The notes below the pieces were generated by a model. It was not told the DNA's origin. It searched no databases and saw only the letters and a list, made by a program, of their open reading frames with translations. Of a DNA stretch of 64,000 bases, positions 54,275 to 62,347 are shown piece by piece. The first letter of the stretch is position 1. Each line of letters opens with the position of its first letter. This DNA comes from Curvibacter delicatus NBRC 14919 (GTDB lineage: Bacteria > Pseudomonadota > Gammaproteobacteria > Burkholderiales > Burkholderiaceae_C): NCBI RefSeq assembly GCF_001592265.1, contig NZ_BCWP01000005.1, positions 1 through 64,000 of the forward strand, written 5' to 3'. A program made the position numbers and the translations under genes.

Positions 54275-55648
54275 ATGACAACGCCCACCCCTGCCCCGCT
54301 CTTCATCGGCTGTGCCGCCGGCTTCTCTGGCGACCGCGTGGACGCCGCCGGCCCGGTGGTGGACACGCTCATCGCCCGCCTGGCCGAGTGTGGCGGCAGT
54401 GCCTGCCTGATCTTCGAGACGCTGGCGGAGCGCACGCTGGCGCTGGCCCAGCTGCGCCGCCGCGCCGACCCGCAGGCCGGCTACGAGCCGCTGCTGGACT
54501 TGATGCTGCGCTCGGTGCTGGCGCGTTGCCTGCAGCACGGCATCCGCATCGTGAGCAACTTCGGCGCCGCCAACCCGGCCGCCGCCGCCCGGCACATCCA
54601 GCGCATGGCGCAGGAGCTCGGGTTACCGACGCCCCGGATCGCCGTGGTCCACGGCGACGACCTGTCGGCCCCGGCCCAGCGCGCCCTGCTGCGCACGCAC
54701 CTGGGCGAAGCGGTTGATGCCCTCCAGGTGGTAAGCGCCAACGCCTACATCGGCGCCGAGCCGATTGCCGCCGCGCTGCGTGCCGGCGCACAGATCGTGG
54801 TGGCCGGGCGCGTGGCCGACCCATCGCTGGCCCTGGGGCCGGCACTGGCGCACTACGGCTGGCGCGCTGACGACTGGGATGCCATCGCCGGCGCCACCAT
54901 GGCCGGCCACCTGCTGGAGTGCGGCGCCCAGGTCTGCGGCGGCTACTTTGCCGACCCCGGCTACAAGGACGTGCCGGAGCTGGCCCAGGTGGGCTTTCCG
55001 GTGGCGGAGATTGATGCCCGCGGCGGCTGCATCATCGGCAAGGCCGAGGGCACCGGCGGCCTGGTGAACCTGGCCAGCGTGAAGGAGCAACTGCTGTACG
55101 AGGTGCACGACCCGGCGGCTTACCTGACACCCGACGTGGTGGCCGACATCAGCGCTGCCGAACTCGAGCCACTCGGCCCCAACCGTGTCGCCTTGCGCGG
55201 TGTGCGCGGCCACGCGCGCACCGACACGCTCAAGGTCAATGTCTGCCATGAAGGCGGCTGGCTGGCCGAGGGCGAGATTTCCTACGCCGGCCCGCGCGCC
55301 GAAGCACGCGCCCGGCTGGCCGCCGAGGTGCTGCGCCAGCGCCTGCCCGCCCACACCTTGCGCGTGGACCTGATCGGCGCACTCAGCGTGATGGGCGACG
55401 ACAGCGGCGCCCTGCTGCTGGCGACACCTGCCGGCACGGCACGCGACGTGCGCCTGCGCGTAGCCGCGGCCTGCGCCGAACGCGCGCAGGCCGAGCAGCT
55501 GACGCGCGAGGTGACGGCGCTCTACACCTGCGGCCCGGCCGGCGGCGGTGGCGTGCGCACGACACTGACACCGCGCCTGAACACGCTGTCTGGCCTGGTA
55601 CCGCGCGAGGTGGTTCCCGTGGGCTTCGAACTGCTGGAGGCTGCATGA
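54275..55648 (+). CDS. AtuA-family (DUF1446) protein
   Basis: 457-residue protein starting FIGCAAGFSGDRVDAAGPVV, the DUF1446/AtuA pattern, with GRVADPSLALGP and GGLVNLASVKEQLLYEV further on. AtuA is named for acyclic terpene (citronellol) use in Pseudomonas, but its reaction is not established and the other atu genes are absent here. It overlaps the following AtuA-like gene by 4 bp. Confidence 0.88.
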   Translation: MTTPTPAPLFIGCAAGFSGDRVDAAGPVVDTLIARLAECGGSACLIFETLAERTLALAQLRRRADPQAGYEPLLDLMLRSVLARCLQHGIRIVSNFGAANPAAAARHIQRMAQELGLPTPRIAVVHGDDLSAPAQRALLRTHLGEAVDALQVVSANAYIGAEPIAAALRAGAQIVVAGRVADPSLALGPALAHYGWRADDWDAIAGATMAGHLLECGAQVCGGYFADPGYKDVPELAQVGFPVAEIDARGGCIIGKAEGTGGLVNLASVKEQLLYEVHDPAAYLTPDVVADISAAELEPLGPNRVALRGVRGHARTDTLKVNVCHEGGWLAEGEISYAGPRAEARARLAAEVLRQRLPAHTLRVDLIGALSVMGDDSGALLLATPAGTARDVRLRVAAACAERAQAEQLTREVTALYTCGPAGGGGVRTTLTPRLNTLSGLVPREVVPVGFELLEAA

Positions 55649-56028
55649 CCAGCGATTTCATTACCGTCCCGCTGTACCGTGCCGCCCACGGCCGCACCGG
55701 CGACAAGGGCAACCGATCCAACATCAGCGTGATCGCCTGGCATCCCGACTTGTATGCGGTGCTGGTGGCACAACTGACCGAAGAGGCGGTGTCGCGCCAC
55801 TTTGCACACCGCCGCTCCAGCGCCGTGCGGCGTTACCTGCTGCCCAAGCTGGGCGCGATGAACTTTGTGCTGGACGAGGTGCTCGATGGCGGCGTCAACG
55901 ATGCGCTGAACCTGGACACCCATGGCAAGGCCCTGTCGTACTGGCTGCTGGACCTGCCGGTGCGCATTCCTGCGGCCCTGCAAACCTTGCTGGCCGGCGA
56001 TGATCACGATGTATTGATAAACACCTGA
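55645..56028 (+). CDS. AtuA-like small partner protein
   Basis: 127 residues with VPLYRAAHGRTGDKGNRSN near the start and LPKLGAMNFVLDEVLDGG in the middle, the pattern of the ferredoxin-fold domain that follows DUF1446 in many AtuA proteins. Here it is a separate gene coupled by a 4-bp overlap. Presumably a subunit of the same enzyme. Confidence 0.85.
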   Translation: MTSDFITVPLYRAAHGRTGDKGNRSNISVIAWHPDLYAVLVAQLTEEAVSRHFAHRRSSAVRRYLLPKLGAMNFVLDEVLDGGVNDALNLDTHGKALSYWLLDLPVRIPAALQTLLAGDDHDVLINT

Positions 56029-56038
56029 GGAGACACCC

Positions 56039-57022
56039 ATGAACCGCCTGACTTCCCCCCGCATCCGTCCGCTCGCCTTGGCGCTGCTGAGCGCCGCACT
56101 GCTGGCGCCCACGCTGGGCAGCACCCAGGGCTTTCCGGAGAAACCGATCACCTTCATCGTGCCCTTTGCCGCCGGCAGTGCCACCGACCAGCTGGCGCGC
56201 GCCATTGCCCAGGGCGTGACGTTGGAAAGCAAGCAGTCGGTGGTGATCGACAACAAGCCGGGCGCCAACGCCTTCATCGGCGCGCAGGCCGCCAAGGCGG
56301 CCAAGGCCGATGGCTACACGGTGTTCATCACCACCAACACCACACACGCCGCCAACGAACACCTGTTCAAGCGGCTGCCCTACGACCCGGTGAAGGATTT
56401 CGAGCCGGTGACGGCACTCGGGCGCGGCGGCCAGATCATGGTGGTCAACCCCAGCCTGCCGGTGAACAGCGTGACCGACTTCATCAAGCTGGCCAAGGCG
56501 CAGCCGGGCAAGCTGTCGTTCGGCAGTGGCAGTTCGTCCAGCCGCACGGCGGGCGAGTTGTTCAAGCAGATGACGGGCACCTACATCGTCAACATCCCCT
56601 ACCGCAGCAACCCGCCGGCGGTGACCGACCTGATCGGCGGCCAGATCGACATGATGATCACCGACATGGCCACCGGCCTGCCGCAGGTGAAGGCCGGCAA
56701 GCTCAAGGCACTCGGTGTGTCGACGAAAAAGCGCAGCCCGCTGGCGCCCGAGGTGCCGACCATCGACGAGGCCGGCGTCAAAGGCTACGAGATGACCTAC
56801 TGGTTTGCCGCCTACGTGCCAGCCGGTACGCCGGCGCCGGTGATTGCGCGCCTGAACAAGCTGCTGGTCAATGCTGCGCACAGCAGCACGGCGGCCAACT
56901 TCTACCAGTCCACCGGCACCGAGATCTTCACCAGCACGGCAGAAGAGCTGCGCAAGTTCCAGGCTGCCGAATCGCTCAAGTGGGGCCGCATCATCAAGTC
57001 GGCCGGCATCGAGCCGGAATAA
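56039..57022 (+). CDS. Bug/TctC-family periplasmic solute receptor
   Basis: 327-residue extracytoplasmic receptor: signal peptide, then GFPEKPITFIVPFAAGSATD, DNKPGANAFIGAQA and PYDPVKDFEPVT, all Bug motifs. Third gene of the cassette, 10 bp after the AtuA-like partner, so it probably binds the compound metabolised by it. Its stop is 3 bp from the convergent dtd stop. Confidence 0.92.
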   Translation: MNRLTSPRIRPLALALLSAALLAPTLGSTQGFPEKPITFIVPFAAGSATDQLARAIAQGVTLESKQSVVIDNKPGANAFIGAQAAKAAKADGYTVFITTNTTHAANEHLFKRLPYDPVKDFEPVTALGRGGQIMVVNPSLPVNSVTDFIKLAKAQPGKLSFGSGSSSSRTAGELFKQMTGTYIVNIPYRSNPPAVTDLIGGQIDMMITDMATGLPQVKAGKLKALGVSTKKRSPLAPEVPTIDEAGVKGYEMTYWFAAYVPAGTPAPVIARLNKLLVNAAHSSTAANFYQSTGTEIFTSTAEELRKFQAAESLKWGRIIKSAGIEPE

Positions 57023-57025
57023 GTT

Positions 57026-57466
57026 TCAGCGCACGGTCAGCGGAATGGTGACCGGGCCGTCGTTGACCAGGTGCACCTGCATGTCGGCGCCGAACTGACC
57101 GGTCTGCACCACCGGGTGCGCAACACGCGCCCGGGCCACGAAATCGTCGTAGAGCCGACGCCCCTCATCCGGTGGCGCTGCATTGCCAAAGCTCGGGCGG
57201 TTGCCGCCCGAGGTGTCGGCCGCCAGCGTGAACTGGCTGACGATGAGCAGGCCGCCGTTGACGTCCTGCACACTCCTGTTCATCTTGCCCGCGTCATCGC
57301 TGAAGATGCGCAGCTTGAGGAGCTTGGCGAGCAGTTTGTCGGCCACGGCCGGGGTGTCGCCGCGTTCGGCACACACCAGAATGAGCAAACCCGCGTCGAT
57401 CTGACCGACGGTGTTTCCATCGATCTCGACGCGGGCTTCCTTGACGCGTTGAAGTAGAGCCAGCAT
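57026..57466 (-). CDS. dtd: D-aminoacyl-tRNA deacylase
   Basis: Removes D-amino acids (and Gly mischarged on tRNA-Ala) from tRNA. 146 residues with [16 protein letters not shown] at the start, [17 protein letters not shown] (catalytic loop) and the cross-subunit GP motif in [10 protein letters not shown]. Full length. A 3' copy of ~38 bp lies on the other side of the AtuA cassette. Confidence 0.96.
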   Translation of the reverse strand: MLALLQRVKEARVEIDGNTVGQIDAGLLILVCAERGDTPAVADKLLAKLLKLRIFSDDAGKMNRSVQDVNGGLLIVSQFTLAADTSGGNRPSFGNAAPPDEGRRLYDDFVARARVAHPVVQTGQFGADMQVHLVNDGPVTIPLTVR

Positions 57467-57508
57467 GCGGCGTTTATACCGCGACCTGCCGGCACTTCGG
57501 CCGACGGT

Positions 57509-58492
57509 TTACTTGCCGCGGGCCACCGACTCCATGGCGCGCTTTTCCAGGGTCCACTGGTGCATGGAACCGTCGTACAGCTTGGCCTGCTTGTTGCCCA
57601 GCAGTTCGTGCAGCACGAACCAGGTGCCCGAAGCCTGATGGCCGGTGTTGCAGTAGGCGATGGTGGCGGCTTGCGGGTCGACCCCGCTCATCTTGAAGAT
57701 GTCGCGGTAGGTGTCGACCCCCATCAGGCGGGCGGCCTCACCGCCCTGGCTGGACATCAGCGTGGTCGGCACGTTCTTGGCACCCGGCACATGGCCGAAG
57801 GTGCTGACCGAGCCCGGTTTGCTCAAGCCCAGGAAGGTAGCGGTGTCGCGTGCATCCACCAGCTGCGATTTGGCAGCCATGGCCTTCTCGACATCTTCCG
57901 AGCTGGCCGTCAATTCGGCCGAGCGGTCTGCCTGGGCGACCCAGTTGCCTTCCGCGGGCTTGACCGGCGCGTTGGTGACATCGCGGCCTTCGGCAATCCA
58001 GCCGGCGGTGCCGCCGCTGAGCACGGCAATGTTGTCTTCACCGTAGACCTTGAACTGCCAGTACAGACGCGCGGCTTCGTTGAAGTCGATCGGCTCCATG
58101 CCGGCCGAGACCAGCACGATCGGGCGGCCGGCCTGCACGCCCCAGCCACGGGCCAGCTTTTCAAAGTCGGCACGCTCGGGAATCATGCCGCTGAGCTTGA
58201 GGCCGTTGATGACACGCTCGACGCGCACCTTCTTGTTGTCCACCAGCACGGCCTCGGCGATGTGGCCGCCAAGCTCGACCAGGAATTTCTTGCCGGTCTT
58301 CTTGTCGGTTTCGAACTCGGGCATCGCCGTGAACGACTTCTGGTTCGGACGCACATCGAGCACGGTGACATCGGCCCGGTTCTTGGCCAGCCATTCGCCG
58401 TCGACCACCGGGCCGGGCACATTCAGGGCCAGCGCCCACTGGGCCAGGCCCAGCAGGGCCGCGCCGGCAACGAAACGGAAGTGAGTTTTCAT
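57509..58492 (-). CDS. Secreted tandem-rhodanese sulfurtransferase
   Basis: 327-residue protein with a signal peptide (MKTHFRFVAGAALLGLAQWA) and two rhodanese domains; the C-terminal one has the active-site Cys in IAYCNTGHQASG, the N-terminal one lacks it, as in SseA-type enzymes. It should transfer sulfane sulfur (thiosulfate or persulfide) in the periplasm. Last gene of the operon with the DUF6969-like, NPCAG-peptide and YeeE/YedE genes. Confidence 0.92.
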   Translation of the reverse strand: MKTHFRFVAGAALLGLAQWALALNVPGPVVDGEWLAKNRADVTVLDVRPNQKSFTAMPEFETDKKTGKKFLVELGGHIAEAVLVDNKKVRVERVINGLKLSGMIPERADFEKLARGWGVQAGRPIVLVSAGMEPIDFNEAARLYWQFKVYGEDNIAVLSGGTAGWIAEGRDVTNAPVKPAEGNWVAQADRSAELTASSEDVEKAMAAKSQLVDARDTATFLGLSKPGSVSTFGHVPGAKNVPTTLMSSQGGEAARLMGVDTYRDIFKMSGVDPQAATIAYCNTGHQASGTWFVLHELLGNKQAKLYDGSMHQWTLEKRAMESVARGK

Positions 58493-58504
58493 GAAGGTCT
58501 CCTT

Positions 58505-59167
58505 TTATGAACGGGAACGGGATGGCTGGCCCGCAACATGCAAGGCATCTTGCGGCCAGTGAACGGGAATGGAACGCCAGACCGCAATACGACGGTCGGC
58601 CCAGGCCTGCTGCACATCAACGCGGTGTCGTGCGCAGTGGCGTGCCAATGCGTCGTCTCGCTGCATCAGCATCTGGCGCAGCGGCGCGGCATAAAAACGC
58701 ACCATGTCGGCCAGCCAGAGGGCGGCACCGGCCAACGGGCCGCGCAGACGCAGCTCGATGCCGGGCAGGCCACGCACCAAGGACTCGGCTGCCATCCAAC
58801 GCTCGCCTGTCACCCACTGGTTGGTGGCGAACCAGGTCAGCGGCAGGCCGCGTGCGTCGAGTGAGAGACCGGCCAGGTGCGACAGGCGCCCTTGCGGGCT
58901 GCGGCGAAACAGGTGGATATGGCCATGCTCGTACGGATGGCGCGCACTGTCTTTTTCAGTTCGGTCATGGGCATGGAAATAGAACTGCCAGCGGCCGGTG
59001 TTGTCCACGACGTCGTGGCGAGGATAGTGCTGCCAGACCTCGAAACGCTGGCTGCGGCCGATGAAGGGGTAGAGCATGGAGCGGCCCTGCTCGGCCAGCC
59101 GCAGTTGCCGGGTCAGCGCAGCACGCGCGGCGTCGGCAACCTTGTGGTGAACCCCTGCGGCGGCCAC
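58505..59167 (-). CDS. DUF6969-like protein
   Basis: 220 residues from GTG 59167 (GGAG six bases upstream). Conserved-looking stretches are FEVWQHYPRHDVVD, YFHAHD, HPYEHGHIHLFRR and TWFATNQWVTGERW, rich in His, Trp and Tyr. These recall the DUF6969 family, which I cannot confirm without a search. No signal peptide. Function unknown. Eleven bp after the NPCAG-peptide gene, which suggests a functional link such as modification or handling of that peptide. Confidence 0.7.
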   Translation of the reverse strand: MAAAGVHHKVADAARAALTRQLRLAEQGRSMLYPFIGRSQRFEVWQHYPRHDVVDNTGRWQFYFHAHDRTEKDSARHPYEHGHIHLFRRSPQGRLSHLAGLSLDARGLPLTWFATNQWVTGERWMAAESLVRGLPGIELRLRGPLAGAALWLADMVRFYAAPLRQMLMQRDDALARHCARHRVDVQQAWADRRIAVWRSIPVHWPQDALHVAGQPSRSRS

Positions 59168-59178
59168 CTCAGCTCCGT

Positions 59179-59484
59179 TTAACGGCTCTTGCCTGCACAG
59201 GGGTTGTCACCACCGCTGCGGCGGCGGGACTTGCCCGCGCAAGGATTGCCGGCACACGGGTTCTCGGCACTGCGCCGGCTTTTGCCGGCACAGGGGTTGC
59301 CAGCGCACGGGTTGTCGGCTCGGCTGCGACGGCGGCTGCCGGCACACGGGTTGCCGCCAGCGCATGGCGCAGCGGCCTTGGCCGGTGCATCGGCGGCCTG
59401 GGCCACGTTGGCGGCCGGCACGGTCAGCAAGGTCATGGCCAGCGCCGAGACCAGTGGGGCCAGGTTGTTGCGGGTACGTTTCAT
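59179..59484 (-). CDS. Secreted cysteine-repeat peptide (NPCAG)n
   Basis: 101 residues. Signal peptide (cleavage near NVAQA-A), then a low-complexity mature part with six NPCAG motifs at residues 45, 58, 63, 75, 80 and 94, plus CAGG at 41: seven Cys at 41, 47, 60, 65, 77, 82 and 96. Spacers are Arg/Ser/Lys-rich (KSRRRSGGD). Small, cationic and periplasmic, it has the look of a metal- or persulfide-binding peptide or a precursor peptide. ATG 59484 was chosen since it begins the signal peptide. Family not known to me; distantly recalls the bufferin and EGKCG repeat groups. Confidence 0.8.
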   Translation of the reverse strand: MKRTRNNLAPLVSALAMTLLTVPAANVAQAADAPAKAAAPCAGGNPCAGSRRRSRADNPCAGNPCAGKSRRSAENPCAGNPCAGKSRRRSGGDNPCAGKSR

Positions 59485-59515
59485 GAAAAAGCTCCTGCCA
59501 AAAAATCGAACAACG

Positions 59516-60094
59516 TCAGACCTGACCGGCGGCACGCGCGCGACGCTCAAACCAGCCGCCGAGGAAGAACACGCCGATGGCAGCCGCCACCAGCACGACC
59601 AGCACCAGCCATTCCGGCACGCCCAGCAGCTCAGGCAGGCGGTCGCCCCGGGTCAACTCGCCCGCGGTGGTGAGCGCATCGAGCTGCGGGAAGAAACCGG
59701 CGAAGAGGTAGGTGCCAATCAGCAGGCCGGCAAAAAACACCAGCGCGTCGATGCGCCCGGTCATCAGGCCCACCGCCGAGGTGCCCGGGCAATAGCCCCC
59801 TACGGCAAAGCCGGCACCGATCAGCGCACCACCAACCGCAATGGCCCAGAGGTAGGGAATGGGCACGTAGACCGATTCGGCATGGACCACACCCGCCTGC
59901 CCCAGCGCGTACAGACCGACCGCCGTGAACACGATGGCGCTGAACATGACCTTGAACACCGACCAGTCGGTCAGGCGGAACTGCGCCGTGAGCTTGCAGC
60001 CGCTGCCAAAGCCGGCACGTTCCAGCACGAAGCCAAAACCGAAACCCAGCAGCACGGCCACCAGCGGACCACCTGCAGCGAACAAACCGTTCAT
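59516..60094 (-). CDS. Half-size YeeE/YedE sulfur transporter subunit (second)
   Basis: 192-residue membrane protein with about five helices and the YeeE/YedE motifs GFGFVLERAGFGSGCKL and GAGFAVGGYCPGTS, each with a conserved Cys. Members import thiosulfate or move sulfur atoms through Cys residues. It overlaps the first half-size gene by 4 bp (ATGA); the two together equal one full-length transporter, as in PmpAB-type pairs. Confidence 0.88.
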   Translation of the reverse strand: MNGLFAAGGPLVAVLLGFGFGFVLERAGFGSGCKLTAQFRLTDWSVFKVMFSAIVFTAVGLYALGQAGVVHAESVYVPIPYLWAIAVGGALIGAGFAVGGYCPGTSAVGLMTGRIDALVFFAGLLIGTYLFAGFFPQLDALTTAGELTRGDRLPELLGVPEWLVLVVLVAAAIGVFFLGGWFERRARAAGQV

Positions 60095-60624
60095 TTGACA
60101 CCTCCACCGCTCAGGCGCGCGGCCACCAGGCCGGCGGCGAAGAAGGCACCGAGGAAAACGAACCCCGCCACACTGAGGACTGCCGCACCCGACAGGCCAA
60201 CGCCACTGGTGCACCCGGCAGCAATGCGCGCGCCAAAGCCCGCCAGGATGCCGCCGGCCAAGGCCTTGATCAGGCGGCCGATGCGGCCGGCACTCGCCTC
60301 ACCTTCAATACGCCATGCCATGCGGCCGGCGAAATAAGCCGACACCAGCGCACCGAGAAAAACGCCCAGCACCTGCCAGGTGATCCAGGACGACAGCACC
60401 GAACCGTCTTCGACCATCGGGCCCAGGTAGTCGTTCGCCAGCGTCCATTGCGGTGCGGCCAGATCGCCCAGCCACGCGCTCAGGCGGGTGGTGAACCCGG
60501 TGGCACCGAGACCATGGCCGGTCAAGATGAACGTCAGCAACAGCACCACGCCCAAGGCCAGGCCAGCGCGCCACGCCGGCCAATAGGGCCGCTGCGGCAG
60601 CCCACATGCATTTGAGTTTTTCAC
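60091..60624 (-). CDS. Half-size YeeE/YedE sulfur transporter subunit (first)
   Basis: 177 residues from GTG 60624 with GGAGACGAA upstream. Hydrophobic, with GGILAGFGARIAAGCTSGVG, the Cys-containing YeeE/YedE signature. First gene of the five-gene operon that contains the NPCAG peptide. The promoter and a GC-rich palindrome lie 30-80 bp upstream. Confidence 0.88.
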   Translation of the reverse strand: MKNSNACGLPQRPYWPAWRAGLALGVVLLLTFILTGHGLGATGFTTRLSAWLGDLAAPQWTLANDYLGPMVEDGSVLSSWITWQVLGVFLGALVSAYFAGRMAWRIEGEASAGRIGRLIKALAGGILAGFGARIAAGCTSGVGLSGAAVLSVAGFVFLGAFFAAGLVAARLSGGGVK

Positions 60625-60655
60625 TTCGTCTCCTGTGACAGGGATGTCCCCGGTA

Positions 60656-60677
60656 ATATACCCCCAGGGGCTTATAT
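60656..60677. promoter_or_regulatory. CsoR/CstR-type operator candidate
   Basis: ATATA-CCCCC-AGGGG-CTTATAT: an AT-flanked C-run/G-run dyad like the operators of CsoR-family repressors that sense Cu(I), Ni(II) or persulfide. It overlaps the -10 region of the promoter for the YeeE/YedE-NPCAG operon, a position suited to repression. No CsoR-family gene is in the window. Confidence 0.55.
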
Positions 60678-60701
60678 CAACGAGCCGAAGTATAGGGTCA
60701 A
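60673..60701 (-). promoter_or_regulatory. Sigma-70-type promoter of the YeeE/YedE operon
   Basis: On the minus strand TTGACC (60701-60696) and GATATA (60678-60673) are 17 bp apart, a good match to a housekeeping promoter, with the start codon about 50 bp downstream of the -10 box. Confidence 0.6.
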
Positions 60702-60760
60702 ATCAGGCACATGGCAGCCCCGACGGATACAACCGGTGGCACCGGATGCCAACAAAGGTA

Positions 60761-61264
60761 TCAACGCAGTGCGGCGCGGGCCTGCTGAATCCGGTCGTCG
60801 AGGTAGGCGCCATAGAAATCGGGGATGTAACCTCCGACCAGCCGCTCGGCCACCTCCTCGCCATCGCGCCCCAGGAACAGGACCGTGGGGGCGATGCGGA
60901 TGCGCCACTGGCGGATCATGTCGTCGTGGGTGGTGCTGTCGCCGCGGAAGTTCTTCAGCGCACGTTTGCTGCGCATATCGACCTGCACCACCGGCAAACC
61001 CTGTTGCCGGCGCAAGGGGCCGAGGTAGTTCTCGCGCGCCACCTTGCAGAAAGGGCAGCCTTCCAAGCTGACCATCACCACCAACGGTTGTCCCTTTTTC
61101 AGGGCCTGCGCCAGTTCATCCTGCAGCGATTCAGCCAGGGGCAAGATGGCCGGCGAAGCCCACGCCGCGCCCGTGGCACACACAGCAGCACCGGCCAGCA
61201 GCCAGTCTCGGCGCGACAAACCGTGGCCCGCCAAAGGGGCAGAGGTGAGTGTCGGGTTCATCAT
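60761..61264 (-). CDS. Periplasmic thioredoxin-like protein (SoxW-like)
   Basis: 167 residues. Twin-Arg-like signal SRRDWLLAGAAV, cleavage near AWA-S, then a thioredoxin fold with the redox motif EGCPFCKVAR and IAPTVLFLGRDG (cis-Pro). Such proteins keep SoxYZ or other sulfur-binding Cys reduced. Coupled by a 4-bp overlap to the SoxH-like gene. Confidence 0.88.
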   Translation of the reverse strand: MMNPTLTSAPLAGHGLSRRDWLLAGAAVCATGAAWASPAILPLAESLQDELAQALKKGQPLVVMVSLEGCPFCKVARENYLGPLRRQQGLPVVQVDMRSKRALKNFRGDSTTHDDMIRQWRIRIAPTVLFLGRDGEEVAERLVGGYIPDFYGAYLDDRIQQARAALR

Positions 61265-62226
61265 CGCGCTTCCTGTTCAAGCAGCAGATAGGTGTTGTAG
61301 GCATTCATGCGGTTGGCAACACGGAACAGCGGCAGGTGTTCGAACTGGCTCCAGTCGGTGTTCTTGTAGGCGTCCTCGAAGGGCTCCAGATTCTGCGCTG
61401 CCCGGCCCATGCTCTCGCGCAGGTAGACCAGGTAATCGCGCGTGAGCTGCATGTCCTTGCGCGCCTCATGCGACAGTGGGCCATGTCCGGGCACGATGAC
61501 GACGGCGTCAAACGCCAGCAGCTTGTCCAGCGCCGCGATCCAGTGCCGGCTGTCAGCCTGCCCCACATAGGGGATGCGGCTGCGAAACACCAGATCGCCG
61601 GCAAACAGCACCTTCTCGCTTGGCAGATAAACCGCCAGGTCTTCCGGTGTGTGTGAAGGGCCGACCGGCTTGATCTGGAACTGCACGCCACCGACCGTCA
61701 GGTTCTTCTCGCCATCGATCCACTCGTCCGCCTCGACCAGGTGCGTGTCGTCATTGACCCACGGCGCCAGCTCCTGGCGCGACACTTCCAGCCGCAGGCG
61801 GGCTGTGTCGGAGTTCAGGTACACCTTGGCCGCCTGGTGCGCAATGATGCGCGCGCCTAGCGCCTTGAAGGCCTGCAGGCCATAGATGTGGTCGGCGTGG
61901 TAATGGGTGACGATCACATGGGTGATGGGCTGAGAGGTGTGCTTGCGAATTTCCGCCACCAGCCGCGTGGCCAGCGCCGGCGAGCCCAAGGCGTCGATGA
62001 CGACCACACCAGCCGGCGTCACGACGAAAGCCGCATTGGAAATGAAATTCTGGTTGGCCGGCGAGCCGAGTGCTGACACGCCTTCAACATACCAGGCCGA
62101 GGGGGAGACCTGCTGCGCCACCATGGGCGGAGCCTCGTCGGCGCAGGCCAGCACCACGCTCAGTGCCAGCCCCAGGCCTGCCAGCGCCCGGGCCAAGAAA
62201 GTCGTTTTTGTCTTTGTCATACCCAT
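61261..62226 (-). CDS. SoxH-like metallo-beta-lactamase-fold hydrolase
   Basis: About 321 residues with a signal peptide (cleavage near VLACA-D). The metal site is complete: THYHADHIYG, GPSHTPEDL, FAGDLVF and VPGHG. This matches the SoxH/quinoprotein-relay-like subgroup that accompanies sulfur or methanol oxidation genes; the substrate is unsettled, possibly thiol esters or persulfides. ATG 62226 or 62220. Confidence 0.88.
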   Translation of the reverse strand: MGMTKTKTTFLARALAGLGLALSVVLACADEAPPMVAQQVSPSAWYVEGVSALGSPANQNFISNAAFVVTPAGVVVIDALGSPALATRLVAEIRKHTSQPITHVIVTHYHADHIYGLQAFKALGARIIAHQAAKVYLNSDTARLRLEVSRQELAPWVNDDTHLVEADEWIDGEKNLTVGGVQFQIKPVGPSHTPEDLAVYLPSEKVLFAGDLVFRSRIPYVGQADSRHWIAALDKLLAFDAVVIVPGHGPLSHEARKDMQLTRDYLVYLRESMGRAAQNLEPFEDAYKNTDWSQFEHLPLFRVANRMNAYNTYLLLEQEAR

Positions 62227-62347
62227 TCGATCTTCTACCCCGCCATTCTTGTATTGCATGCCACCAGTGCTTGAGGAAGATCAAGTTTGACAGGGACAAT
62301 TAAATTACCATCCAATATAAGCAAATACTAAATTATGGGATGGCCCC

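Noticed and set aside
59190-59365. Direct DNA repeats that could suggest a CRISPR array or VNTR
   Set aside because: They are the codons of NPCAG in a secreted protein; spacing is irregular and there are no spacers or cas genes.
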